Source of the DNA: Bacillota bacterium
GTDB taxonomy: Bacteria; Bacillota; Bacilli; Paenibacillales; NBRC-103111
Assembly: GCA_023386955.1 (NCBI GenBank)
Contig: JAEWIS010000060.1
Location: 62,001 to 126,000, forward strand
Length of the DNA: 64,000 nt
Direction: 5' to 3'
Positions 26,142-35,119 of the stretch are shown piece after piece. The position numbers and the translations under genes are program-made. The number at the start of each line of letters is the position of its first letter. Within the stretch, counting starts at the first letter, position 1. The notes beneath the pieces are model-generated. The model did not search any database. It saw nothing but the letters and a program-made list of their open reading frames with translations, and was not told the origin of the DNA.

Positions 26142-27883
26142 GCAGTCTGCGCCGGATTTATGCCAGTATATTCAAATGGGCGCCTGCTTCGGCGGTGGCC
26201 ACGGTTTGCCAGCAGCTGCTTGGCGCTTTGGTGCCGGCGGCTGTGACTGTGGTGTCTGCCGGGCTGTTCGATCATGCGGCCAAAGCCATCAACGGGCAGG
26301 CGGACGGCAGCAAGCTGTATCTGTATGCAGCCCTTTATCTGATTATTTATTTGATCAACGATATCCTGGAATATATCTTCAGCATCGCGGTAAACGCGGG
26401 GATTTACGAGAAGGGCACCGCATATTTCCGCATGGCCCTTTATGAGAAGGTGGCCAAGCTGCCTCTTTTGGCTCTGGAGGACCCGGAGGTGTTAAACCGC
26501 AAGGAGCGGGCCGATAAGGCAGTTCAGGACGAGTCCCTCTCTGCACTGTTCAACGGCACCCTGGTGTTCTTGCGGGCTCCCTTAACTGCGGTTGCGCTTG
26601 CGGCCGTGCTGGCCCGGTACAGCGTTTGGCTATTGCCCTTGTCGCTGCTGTCGGTGCTGCCGTATTTGGTTGCCCGTCTGATACGGGGGAAGGAGTTCTT
26701 CCACGTGAGGCGGGCTCAGGCACCGGAAACCCGCCGGCTTGCCTATCTGTGGAGTCTGTTCCATACCCGCCAGACGGCCAAGGAGATGCGGGTGGCGGGT
26801 TTCGACGGCTACCTCACCGGGAAGTGGACTGCCACCCGGGACAAGGTAAATGAGGAGCTGTGGGCGGTAGGTAAGAAGGATGCCATCAGCCTGCTCTTCT
26901 GTGATCTGTTCCGCATCCTGGGATACGGCGCCTCCATCGGGCTGGTGCTGATGCTGGCGCTGCGGGGGCAGGTTACAATGGGGGTATTCGGCGCCTCCGT
27001 TACGGCGTTCCTCAGTATGCAGATGACCATGAAGGTATTTCTTCAATTCCTGGGGCGGATTCCCGAGCAGTTGGGGTATGCCAAGGACTATTATGCTTTT
27101 CTGGACCAAAAGGAGGAGGAAAACGGCTGCGCCGCTTATCCCGGGCTGCAGCAGGATATCCGCCTGGAGGGGGTAGCCTTCCGGTATCCCGGCCAGACGG
27201 GCTATGCGCTCTCTAATCTGGATCTGGTGATCCGCAAAGGGGAAAAGGTGGCCGTGCTCGGGGAAAACGGCAGCGGCAAAACTACTCTGGGTAAGCTTCT
27301 GCTGGGTTTTTATCCCCCGGAGGAGGGAGAGGTGTTCGTCGACGGTGTGCCGGTCAGCCATTATGACCAGACGGGTTTCCGCCGACAGGCATCGGCATTA
27401 GCCCAGCAGTTCGCCGTCTATAATCTCAGCCTGCGGGAAAATGTGGCGCTGTCGGATACGGAGCGGCTCCATGCCGACGGCGATATTATGGAGGCCCTGC
27501 GGCAGGCGGGGCTGGAGGGGATAGGCGGCCTCGATGAGCCCATGGGCCGTGAATTCGGGGGCCGGGAGCTGTCCGACGGCCAGTGGCAGAAGCTGGCCAT
27601 TGCCCGGGGGCTGTTCCGCCCAAGCAGCCTGATTCTGCTGGATGAACCCACCGCCGCCTTGGACCCGCTGGTGGAAACGGATATTCTCCGTTCCTTTATC
27701 CATGCCGCCCAGGACAAAACGGCGGTGATTATCTCTCACCGGGTGGGGCTGTGCAAGCTGGTGGACCGGATCGTGGTTATGAAGGACGGACGGATTGCGG
27801 AAAGCGGCAGTCATCAGGAGCTGCTGGCGGCAGGCGGGGAATATGCCCGGCTGTACACCGCCCAGGAGCAGTGGTACCGGTAG
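26138..27883 (+). CDS. ABC exporter, fused membrane and ATPase domains (subunit 2)
   Basis: The 581-residue partner half-transporter has six helices (~20-310) and then an ATPase. Walker A is GENGSGKTT, Walker B LILLDEPTAALDP and the H-loop IISHR. The signature reads LSDGQWQK instead of LSGGQ. A changed signature in one subunit is common in heterodimeric exporters with one degenerate ATP site, and it fits pairing with the intact signature upstream. Start ATGA overlaps the previous stop. After the stop comes a tandem repeat region, not another gene. Confidence 0.88.
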   Translation: MSSLRRIYASIFKWAPASAVATVCQQLLGALVPAAVTVVSAGLFDHAAKAINGQADGSKLYLYAALYLIIYLINDILEYIFSIAVNAGIYEKGTAYFRMALYEKVAKLPLLALEDPEVLNRKERADKAVQDESLSALFNGTLVFLRAPLTAVALAAVLARYSVWLLPLSLLSVLPYLVARLIRGKEFFHVRRAQAPETRRLAYLWSLFHTRQTAKEMRVAGFDGYLTGKWTATRDKVNEELWAVGKKDAISLLFCDLFRILGYGASIGLVLMLALRGQVTMGVFGASVTAFLSMQMTMKVFLQFLGRIPEQLGYAKDYYAFLDQKEEENGCAAYPGLQQDIRLEGVAFRYPGQTGYALSNLDLVIRKGEKVAVLGENGSGKTTLGKLLLGFYPPEEGEVFVDGVPVSHYDQTGFRRQASALAQQFAVYNLSLRENVALSDTERLHADGDIMEALRQAGLEGIGGLDEPMGREFGGRELSDGQWQKLAIARGLFRPSSLILLDEPTAALDPLVETDILRSFIHAAQDKTAVIISHRVGLCKLVDRIVVMKDGRIAESGSHQELLAAGGEYARLYTAQEQWYR

Positions 27884-27929
27884 CTGAAGGTGGAACGGTA
27901 GCGGGCAGCTCCCGTTGCGGCGCGCAGTC

Positions 27930-28181
27930 CGGCGACCCATCGGGCGCTACACCCGCTTGCAATGGGTCGCCCGCCGGATGCTGTGTACCCGCTTGAGTCC
28001 GCAGCCCCGCCAGATGCTCTACGCTCGCTTGCGCTCTGCCATCCGTGAAACGCTCGACACTGCATGCAGTCCGCCATTCCGCCTGATGCCCCGCGTTCGG
28101 TTGCGGTCAGTGGTCCGCCGGATTGCTGTGCACCCGCTTGAGTCTGCCATCCCGCCGGGCTCTACCCCCGCTTGCGGGCTA
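27930..28181. repeat. Seven exact-length 36-bp tandem repeats
   Basis: Seven consecutive units of exactly 36 bases, diverged in sequence, run from 27930 to 28181 without indels. A typical unit contains CCGCC-GATGCT-TAC-CGCTTG. One plus-strand frame stays open through all of them and reads as a 12-residue repeat of the type xxRRMLxTRLSP. No ribosome binding site precedes this frame. The last unit overlaps the 3' end of the methyltransferase gene on the other strand. The sequence resembles the tandem repeat near 18.1 kb. Confidence 0.75.
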
Positions 28182-28923
28182 CCACCCGCAGCCTCCGGTA
28201 GTCCATCACCCAGCGGCCGTCTCTGAACAGCGTTGGCGCCAGCTCCTGTTCCAGGTGCTCCAGCACCGCCTGGCGGGCGGAGTCGTCCAGAACGCGGAGC
28301 ACACCGTTGGCGAAGGTGTTGACCCACTTGCGAAAGCCTGCCGTCCCGTCCTCAAGAGGTGTGGGGCGATGGAAGCAAAAGGCCAGCTCCACCTCCAGGC
28401 CGTGCTTCTCCAGCAGGGAGGCATATTCTCCGACAGTGGGGAAATACCAGGGCAGCTGCAGCTTGCCGGCTGCTCCCGCAGCCTCAAACGCCGACGGCAG
28501 CCCCCGGACAATGGAGGCGATATTGCCGTGGGCGCCAAATTCGGCCACCAGCCGCCCTCCCGGCCGCAGGCTTCCGGCTATGGAAGCGGCGGCCCCTTCG
28601 GCGTCGGTGAGCCAATGCAGCGCCGCATTGCTGAAGATGGCGTCGGCCGGCACCGGGCTCAAGAAGGACTGGCCGTCCGCCAGCACAAACTCCAGCTCCG
28701 GATGTTTGGCCCTGGCGGCTGCCAGCATCTCTGGTGAGGCGTCGATGCCCGTTACCTGGGCACCGGAATGGGCGATGGAAGCGGTCAGGTCTCCGGTTCC
28801 GCAGCCCCAATCCAGAATATACTCCCCTTCCTGCGGCTGAAGCAGCTCCAGGAGGGACTCCCCAAACCGGGAGACAAACGCCATATCCCCATCATAAATA
28901 CCGGTATTCCACTTGTGATCCAT
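28162..28923 (-). CDS. Class I SAM-dependent methyltransferase
   Basis: The 253-residue enzyme has a Rossmann methyltransferase fold. Motif I is ILDWGCGTGDLTASIA (residues ~36-51), the acidic strand-2 residue is in VTGIDASPEML, and the post-II block reads FSNAALHWLTD. This pattern is that of trans-aconitate/malonyl-ACP-type methyltransferases (Tam/BioC-like), but substrate residues are not diagnostic. It is a single gene on its strand. Its 3' end runs into the 36-bp tandem repeat, so the last few codons may derive from it. Confidence 0.85.
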   Translation of the reverse strand: MDHKWNTGIYDGDMAFVSRFGESLLELLQPQEGEYILDWGCGTGDLTASIAHSGAQVTGIDASPEMLAAARAKHPELEFVLADGQSFLSPVPADAIFSNAALHWLTDAEGAAASIAGSLRPGGRLVAEFGAHGNIASIVRGLPSAFEAAGAAGKLQLPWYFPTVGEYASLLEKHGLEVELAFCFHRPTPLEDGTAGFRKWVNTFANGVLRVLDDSARQAVLEHLEQELAPTLFRDGRWVMDYRRLRVVARKRG

Positions 28924-29103
28924 TTACAGCATCCTCCCTCTTTTTTTGGCCCGCGTGATTTCCTTTAACCGTACATCCATCGGGCTCATTTGAGAAATAT
29001 ATAAAACAAATGAAATCTATAGGCAGGTCCTATAGCTATCTATCGACGGGCATACCCAGGTGATTATATTCGGCCGGCCGCCCCACCCATATAGGACCCC
29101 GGA

Positions 29104-29377
29104 CACGCTAACGGAAGCTACAGCCCCCTGGAAACAGCCTGAGGCTCCAACCGCCATCGCCAGAAGTGAAACCGCCGGGTACAAGCACGCTAACGGAAGC
29201 CAGAGCCCTTATTTGCCGAAAAAACAGCCTTTTGAAAATCTAACGGAAGTGAGCGCCGTTATTTCGCCTAAATGGTGCTCAAACGGGCGTGTTCGCGGCA
29301 AATAGAGGCTGTGGCTTCCGTTAGAAAATCAGGAACCCCTATACGAGACAAATAGCGGCTCCCACCGCCGTTAGAAT
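29104..29377. repeat. Palindromic TAACGG/CCGTTA repeats, locus B (five copies)
   Basis: The 630-base gap between the methyltransferase and crystallin-like genes holds five copies of the locus A element. Plus-strand copies start near 29106 (partial), 29189 and 29239; minus-strand copies lie at 29297-29325 and 29347-29377. The copy at 29239 has a perfect TAACGG/CCGTTA stem. A separate ~50-bp direct repeat (CATCGCCA then ACCGCCGGGTACA) occurs at about 29138-29189 and 29389-29446. No gene is seen in the gap. Confidence 0.8.
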
Positions 29378-29554
29378 CACCTAGTACCCTCTGAGGCCTA
29401 CGGTTCCCATCGCCAAAAACAAAACCGCCGGGTACACGCGCGCCATTTTGCCCCCCACACGTCTTAAAACAGGCAAACCGCCGCATCCCATCCGTCCATG
29501 CCTCTTAATCTCTCTTGCATATGCTGAAGAATGAGAGAGGAGGTGGCCATCGAA

Positions 29555-29923
29555 ATGGAAAAAACAGCGATCGCACAGGTTTACCCCCGTCTGCGGCTTT
29601 TTTCGGAGGAGAACTTCAGGGGCATCCGGCGTACCGTGCGCGGAAATGTAGGCATTGCCAACCTGGAGCGGAGATACGACGATGTGGAGAGCCTCACCTT
29701 TTTTTCTACCAGCAGGAACGCTACGTTAGTTCTGTTCACACGGACCAATTTCCGCGGGAACTTCCGGGTGTTCCGGGGCAATGTAAGCCTCCGGGACTTG
29801 GATGACATTATCGGCGACAACGATCCGGAATCCCTGATTTCGTCTAACCGATTTCTTACCCTGGCTCAAATCCGGGCAATCCGTTCCTCCGGCAATCTGC
29901 CGGCAGGCTTCAGAAGGCTCTAA
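29555..29923 (+). CDS. Beta/gamma-crystallin-like protein
   Basis: The ~122-residue protein contains two related beta units. The first is RLFSEENFRGIRRTVRGN...YDDVESLTF, the second VLFTRTNFRGNFRVFRGN...DPESLISS. The F/Y-x-x-x-x-F-x-G opening and later S-L/S-I turn fit the Greek-key beta/gamma-crystallin motif, in which paired D/N-x-x-S sites bind calcium. No signal peptide is visible. ATG 29555 is chosen over 29531 because GAGAGGAGG overlaps the earlier start. A role as a spore or stress protein is possible, but nothing nearby confirms it. Confidence 0.65.
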   Translation: MEKTAIAQVYPRLRLFSEENFRGIRRTVRGNVGIANLERRYDDVESLTFFSTSRNATLVLFTRTNFRGNFRVFRGNVSLRDLDDIIGDNDPESLISSNRFLTLAQIRAIRSSGNLPAGFRRL

Positions 29924-29956
29924 GCCATCCAAGGTTTTGGCCTCATAATGAACAGC

Positions 29957-29988
29957 AAAAACCCGCCGAAGCCGGCGGGTTTTCTATT
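29957..29988. terminator. Bidirectional terminator
   Basis: AAAACCCGCCG and CGGCGGGTTTT form an 11-bp stem between the convergent crystallin-like and importer-ATPase genes. Confidence 0.9.
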
Positions 29989-30063
29989 TGAAGCGCGGAG
30001 CGGATATAGTTATCTGCATTTAAAGCGGCAAAGGTTCTTGGTATCAGGCATACAGGCTTAGTC

Positions 30064-31803
30064 TTACTCCCCCGATGCCACGGCCACCCAATGGCCGGGA
30101 TGGGCCTCCACGAAGCGGGAATGCTCCAGGCTGTACGGATCGGCCTTGGCGGATTCCGTTGGCACGGTGAAGGTTTTGTTCTTCTCGATGGCGGGATCAG
30201 GAACGGGAATGGCTGCCAGCAGGGACTTGGTGTACGGATGCAGGGGATTGGTGTACAATTCCTCGCTTTCCGCCAGCTCCACGATTTTGCCCTTGTACAT
30301 CACTGCGACCCGGTCGCTGATATGCTTGACCATGGACAGGTCATGGGCGATGAACAGGTAGGTCAGACCCAGCCGCTGCTGCAGCTCCTCCAGGAGCTTG
30401 ACGATCTGGGCCTGGATGGACACATCCAGCGCCGACAGGGGTTCGTCGCAGACGATAAATTCCGGCTCTACCGCAAGCGTCCGGGCGATTCCGATCCGCT
30501 GCCGCTGCCCGCCGGAGAACTCATGGGGATACCGCGGCGCATGGGAGGCGCTTAAACCCACCATCTCCAACAGCTCCTCCACCCGTTTCTGGCGGGCTTG
30601 TTTGCCGCTGGTCATGCCGTGGACATCCAGCGCCTCGCCGATAATGTCCTCCACCCGCAGCCGGGGGTTCAGCGAAGCATAGGGGTCCTGGAAAATCATC
30701 TGCATGTGGCGGCGCATGATTTTCATTTCCTTGCGGTTCAGCCGGTTTAAGGGGATGCCCTTAAACAGCACCTCGCCGCCGCTGGGTTCATTCAGCCGGA
30801 GAATGGCCCGTCCGGTGGTGGACTTGCCGCTGCCGGATTCTCCGACCACACCCAGGGTTTCGCCAGCCCGGATATCGAAGCTGATGTCATTGACCGCCTT
30901 CACAATCTGGCCCTTGCCCATGTCGAAATATTGCCGGAGGGAGCGAACCTCCAGAAGCGGTTGGCCGTCCTCCGAACGGATAATGGCAGGAGCGGGTTTG
31001 GGCCGTTTTTTCTCGTCCAGACGGGGCAGGGCATTCAGCAGATTCTGTGTATAGGGATGTTTGGGGGCGGCGAAAATCTCCTCCGTGGTCCCTTCCTCCA
31101 CAATCTCCCCTTCCTTCATCACAACAACCCGGTCGCACATGCCGGCCACTACGCTCAGATCATGGGTAATCAGAATAATCGAGGTCCCAAGCTGGCGCTG
31201 GAGCTCCTTCATCTGATGGAGAATCTGTGCTTGGATGGTCACATCCAATGCCGTGGTGGGTTCGTCGGCGATAAGCAGAGAAGGCCGGCAGGCCAGGGCG
31301 ATGGCAATCATCACACGCTGGCGCATACCGCCTGAGAATTCATGGGGATACTGCATATAGCGGGTATCGCTGTTTGGGATGCCTACCATACGAAGCATTT
31401 CCAGCCCCTCGCGGCGAGCCTCTTGGGCGGACAAGCCGCGGTGCTTGATGAGGCTTTCCTCTATTTGACGGCCAATCCGCATAGTGGGATTCAGAGAGGA
31501 CATGGGGTCCTGGAAGATCATGCCGATGTCCCGTCCGCGGATGGCTTCCATCTCATGCGGGGATTTATCGGCCAGATTCTGGCCCTGAAACAGGACCTCG
31601 CCTGCTTTGACCATGGAGGGAGGAGAGGGCAGGAGACGCATAATGGTGCGTGCCGTTACGCTTTTGCCGCTGCCGGATTCCCCGACAATACCCAGGGTTT
31701 CCCCCCGGCCTACCTCAAAGCTGACGTTCCGAACCGCTTCCACTTCCTTGTCCCGGGTAAAGAACGAAACAGACAAATGATTCACCTTTAGCAACGTGTC
31801 CAT
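30064..31803 (-). CDS. Fused double ATPase of a peptide/nickel-type ABC importer (DppD-DppF fusion)
   Basis: The 579-residue protein joins two oligopeptide-type ATPases that are usually separate subunits. Domain 1 has Walker A GESGSGKS at residues 41-48, signature FSGGMRQR and Walker [13 protein letters not shown]. Domain 2, from about residue 300, repeats this with [17 protein letters not shown] and [12 protein letters not shown]. Each is followed by the oligopeptide C-terminal segment ([12 protein letters not shown] and [12 protein letters not shown]). ATG 31803 has AGGTGAAAG upstream. It is transcribed away from the permease and binding-protein genes, whose spacer it shares, and must be their energising subunit. 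Confidence 0.92.
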   Translation of the reverse strand: MDTLLKVNHLSVSFFTRDKEVEAVRNVSFEVGRGETLGIVGESGSGKSVTARTIMRLLPSPPSMVKAGEVLFQGQNLADKSPHEMEAIRGRDIGMIFQDPMSSLNPTMRIGRQIEESLIKHRGLSAQEARREGLEMLRMVGIPNSDTRYMQYPHEFSGGMRQRVMIAIALACRPSLLIADEPTTALDVTIQAQILHQMKELQRQLGTSIILITHDLSVVAGMCDRVVVMKEGEIVEEGTTEEIFAAPKHPYTQNLLNALPRLDEKKRPKPAPAIIRSEDGQPLLEVRSLRQYFDMGKGQIVKAVNDISFDIRAGETLGVVGESGSGKSTTGRAILRLNEPSGGEVLFKGIPLNRLNRKEMKIMRRHMQMIFQDPYASLNPRLRVEDIIGEALDVHGMTSGKQARQKRVEELLEMVGLSASHAPRYPHEFSGGQRQRIGIARTLAVEPEFIVCDEPLSALDVSIQAQIVKLLEELQQRLGLTYLFIAHDLSMVKHISDRVAVMYKGKIVELAESEELYTNPLHPYTKSLLAAIPVPDPAIEKNKTFTVPTESAKADPYSLEHSRFVEAHPGHWVAVASGE

Positions 31804-31827
31804 GCTTTCACCTACGCATCTACTAGG

Positions 31828-31842
31828 GATTTTCGGAAATTT
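31828..31842. promoter_or_regulatory. Candidate CodY box
   Basis: GATTTTCGGAAATTT matches the CodY consensus AATTTTCWGAAAATT with three differences. It lies in the 237-base AT-rich spacer between divergent importer operons, 25 bases upstream of the ATPase start. B. subtilis dpp is CodY-controlled, so the placement is sensible but unproven. The rest of the spacer holds only low-quality promoter-like hexamers. Confidence 0.4.
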
Positions 31843-32040
31843 TTTGACCAACCTAAAATTATATTGGTAATTGTATCACGGATATTATAAAATGATGAAA
31901 TAAAAGTTTTGCAATTCTTCAAAAATGTCCATGCACCCGTATTGATAGCGAGGGGAGCCCAGCTTAAAACCTTGTAACTCTATGGGATTTATTCGAATAC
32001 TTGGTAATATACATTTCGGAGAAGAATCGAGGCGCTGAAC

Positions 32041-33477
32041 ATGTCCGGAGACATGACTGCAACGGGTACCCGCTCCGCCGGACGGCTGGCGGAAATTTAT
32101 TCGAAAATGCTGCTCCATCCCGCCTACCGCTATCTGCTGCTTCTTTTGGGAGCACCGGTGAATGCGGTGGTGTTTTTCATATATTTGTACCGCCGCAAGC
32201 TTAGCGGACAGAGCGGAAGGCGCAGGGAGCTGGAGCGCCGGCTGCAGGAGACCGGGGAGTACGAACGGCTGTTAGAGGAAGCGCGTGACCAGTTGATGCG
32301 GAAGCACCGTTTCTTCGGCCAGACGGTAAGTCCCGAGAGGCTGGAGAGAGAAGCCGGCCAGATTGCCCGGGAGCGGCTGCAGGACCGGATCGTACGCGAG
32401 CTGGAGCGGCAGCAGGGCGGCAGGGGTGGCATCACCTATGCTAGCACCTTCGGGGAGCTGGCAGGCAATCCGTTGTTCCTGGGGTTATCCCTGATTCCGG
32501 GTATCCTGATGTATCTGTTGATGACCATTTACAGCAACCCTTATCTCAAATATATCGCCGAACGCCTCCTGATGACGGTATTTGTTATCTTCGGCGTCGC
32601 CTTTCTGGTTTTCACCATCCTCTATATTTCCCCGATGAATCCCGCCGCCAACATTATCGGTGAAACGGCAACGGCGGAGCAGATTGCCGCCTTCAACAAG
32701 CTGTACGGGCTGGATCAGCCTTATCTGGTACAGCTGTGGGACACCATCAAGGGGATTTTCACCTTCGATCTGGGCAGATCCTTCCAGGGCAATGAAGAGG
32801 TGACGGTGGCCATCGCCAACAAGTTCCCGGTAACCATGACCCTGACGGCCATCGCCACATTGATATCCGTGCTCATCGCGCTGCCGGTGGGAATTATCTC
32901 CGCCACCAAATCCAACTCGTTCCTGGATTACACCCTGATGTTCATCGCTCTTCTGGGGTTATCGATTCCGAATTTCTGGCAGGGCCTGATTTTTATTCTG
33001 ACCTTCGCCATCAAGCTGCATTGGCTTCCCGCCACCTTCAATCCGGCCAATTGGCTGTCCATGATTATGCCGGTGGTGGTGCTGGGTACAGGCTTGACCG
33101 CAGCGGTAGCGCGGATGACCCGTTCGTCTATCCTTGAGGTTATCCATGAAGACTACATCATTACTGCCCGGGCCAAAGGCCTCTCCAGCCGGCAGGTGCT
33201 GTGGCGCCATGCCATGGGCAATGCGCTGATCCCCATCGTTACGGTGGTGGGCCTGCAGTTCGGGGGTATGCTGGGCGGCGCGGCGGTAACCGAGAAGGTA
33301 TTCAATATTAACGGAATCGGCAGCTACATCGTGGATAAGCAATTTATCCCCGATATCCCTGGGATTATGGGCGGCGTTGTGTATACCGCCATTGCCATTT
33401 CACTGGTCAACATGGTGATTGATATTTTCTACGCATTGGCCGATCCGCGGATCCGCTCCAAAATGAGGCAATACTAA
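32041..33477 (+). CDS. DppB-type permease with long N-terminal extension
   Basis: The protein has 478 residues, against about 310-340 for ordinary DppB/OppB. Residues ~178-478 are the canonical permease: first helix ERLLMTVFVIFGVAFLVFTIL, then LGRSFQGN, and the ATPase-contact loop ARAKGLSSRQVLWRHAMGNALIP. The first ~175 residues are extra: a membrane segment (~33-50), a charged coiled-coil-like region (~55-130) and another hydrophobic stretch (~145-165). No better start exists inside, because the extension is in frame and well coded. The ribosome binding site is weak. First gene of the plus-strand operon. Confidence 0.88.
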   Translation: MSGDMTATGTRSAGRLAEIYSKMLLHPAYRYLLLLLGAPVNAVVFFIYLYRRKLSGQSGRRRELERRLQETGEYERLLEEARDQLMRKHRFFGQTVSPERLEREAGQIARERLQDRIVRELERQQGGRGGITYASTFGELAGNPLFLGLSLIPGILMYLLMTIYSNPYLKYIAERLLMTVFVIFGVAFLVFTILYISPMNPAANIIGETATAEQIAAFNKLYGLDQPYLVQLWDTIKGIFTFDLGRSFQGNEEVTVAIANKFPVTMTLTAIATLISVLIALPVGIISATKSNSFLDYTLMFIALLGLSIPNFWQGLIFILTFAIKLHWLPATFNPANWLSMIMPVVVLGTGLTAAVARMTRSSILEVIHEDYIITARAKGLSSRQVLWRHAMGNALIPIVTVVGLQFGGMLGGAAVTEKVFNINGIGSYIVDKQFIPDIPGIMGGVVYTAIAISLVNMVIDIFYALADPRIRSKMRQY

Positions 33478-33495
33478 AGGCAGGTGATCCATCAA

Positions 33496-35013
33496 ATGAC
33501 TACAAAAACAGCTTCCCCATTATCCAATCAGGAAACCCACTTCCGCCTTGCCTCCGCACCGGAATACGCCCAGGCAAGCTTCGCCGGCATTGTATCTCTG
33601 GCATTGGCGGTTGTGTTCTTCATAAGCGGCATTGACTGGTCCGCCGGAGCACTGAAGCCGGTCTGGGCAACAATCTCCCTGTTGTTCCTGCTGTTCGGGC
33701 TGCTCCAGCTCGCTGTGATGCGGCTCATCCGCCGGGATCTTCTGGCAGAAGGAACCATCCGGCTCTCCACCCGGCGTCTGGGCTGGGGGCTGATGCTTAG
33801 TGTGCTCACCGGAAATCTGTTTGTTGCCATTGCCGCCTACCAGCTGATGAAGCGGCGCAAAAGCCCGGCTTACATCCTGGCGGGGTATACCCTGCTGACC
33901 ACTATATTTGTATTCGCCGTATCCACACTGAATATGTTCAAGCCTTATGTGGCGGATACCTTCCTTGTGGGAATGGGGCTTCTGATCATTGCCGCTGTGC
34001 TTCAATTGATTTCACTCCTGGTTATCGCCCGGCATGATGATGACAGCCGGCTGCCGGCCTGGATGTGGGGAATTGCCGTTCTGCTATTGGCAACGGCGGC
34101 CACGGGCAACCTGTTCGCCCTTTTCCTGGCGCTGCTCCTTATGTCGCGGCTCCGGGACAAAGGGTATACATCAGGATCCAAGCTGAGCGATATTGTCGCC
34201 AAGCTGTCCCGCAGCTCCACCTCAATGTTGGGTTTGTTCTTCGTAGGATTCCTGGCATCCCTGGCCGTGTGCAGCTATCTGACCTTCGATTACAGCTTGG
34301 CCATTGAAAATAATTACAGCAATATTCTGCATGTCCCATCCTTGGTTTATCCCATGGGGACGGATAATTTCGGAAGGGATCTGTTCTCGCGGATCGTCTT
34401 CGGGGCACGGATTTCCCTTACCGTCGGTATCCTATCCACCCTCATTCCGTTTATTGTAGGCGGAATCCTGGGTGCCATCTCCGGCTACTACGGCCGGACC
34501 ACCGATAATCTGATCATGCGGGCCCTGGATATTCTCTATGCCATTCCCGGCATCCTGCTGGCGATTGCCATTATTGCCGCCTTCGGAGCCAGCACCGGCA
34601 ATCTGATACTGGCCTTGTCTGTAGGAGCCATTCCCACCTATGCCCGGACCATGCGGGCCAACGTGATGATGGTGTCCACCCTGGAGTATGTCCAGGCGGC
34701 CCGGGCCTTCGGTTCTGGCGATGCGGCCATTCTGTTCAAGCACATCGTACCCAACTCCATGGCACCGATGATTGTCAAAGCCACACTCACTATCGGCACC
34801 GCCGTTATTTCCACCAGCAGCTTAAGTTTCCTGGGGCTTGGGGTGGAGCCGCATATCCCGGAATGGGGCAATATATTGAAGGTGGGCAGCGCCTACCTTG
34901 AGACCCATTCCTTTACCGCGATATACCCGGGCCTGGCCATAATCCTCTTGGTTCTCTCCTTCAACTTCTTGGGAGACGGACTGCGGGACGCCCTGGACCC
35001 GAAGCTGGACTAG
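33496..35013 (+). CDS. DppC-type permease with multi-helix N-terminal extension
   Basis: The protein has 505 residues, against about 300 for ordinary DppC/OppC. The canonical part begins near residue 240 (MLGLFFVGFLASLAVCSYL) and contains the family signature MGTDNFGRDLFSRIVFGARISL and the coupling loop AARAFGSGDAAILFKHIVPN. The first ~215 residues add about six hydrophobic segments, including two that share a TGNLF-A motif (near residues 105 and 200), so the extension may be an internal duplication. ATG 33496 follows AGGTGA; GTG 33484 overlaps it. It follows DppB by 18 bases. Confidence 0.88.
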   Translation: MTTKTASPLSNQETHFRLASAPEYAQASFAGIVSLALAVVFFISGIDWSAGALKPVWATISLLFLLFGLLQLAVMRLIRRDLLAEGTIRLSTRRLGWGLMLSVLTGNLFVAIAAYQLMKRRKSPAYILAGYTLLTTIFVFAVSTLNMFKPYVADTFLVGMGLLIIAAVLQLISLLVIARHDDDSRLPAWMWGIAVLLLATAATGNLFALFLALLLMSRLRDKGYTSGSKLSDIVAKLSRSSTSMLGLFFVGFLASLAVCSYLTFDYSLAIENNYSNILHVPSLVYPMGTDNFGRDLFSRIVFGARISLTVGILSTLIPFIVGGILGAISGYYGRTTDNLIMRALDILYAIPGILLAIAIIAAFGASTGNLILALSVGAIPTYARTMRANVMMVSTLEYVQAARAFGSGDAAILFKHIVPNSMAPMIVKATLTIGTAVISTSSLSFLGLGVEPHIPEWGNILKVGSAYLETHSFTAIYPGLAIILLVLSFNFLGDGLRDALDPKLD

Positions 35014-35119
35014 CCGCAGGCTGGCACTCATTGCCGGAATCCGCATTCATCCAATGAATGTGCGTTCATAGATAAGATTCTTTTACAAAAACATATTTCA
35101 ATCAGGAGGGAACCAAATC

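Noticed and set aside
17981..28181. CRISPR array interpretation of the ~36-bp repeats
   Set aside because: Units are contiguous and diverged, with no conserved repeat alternating with unique spacers, and no cas genes are present.
27915..28226. Plus-strand open frame through the 36-bp tandem array as a protein gene
   Set aside because: No ribosome binding site, only a TTG start and no domain. The open frame follows from the 36-base period. Kept as a repeat and raised as a finding.
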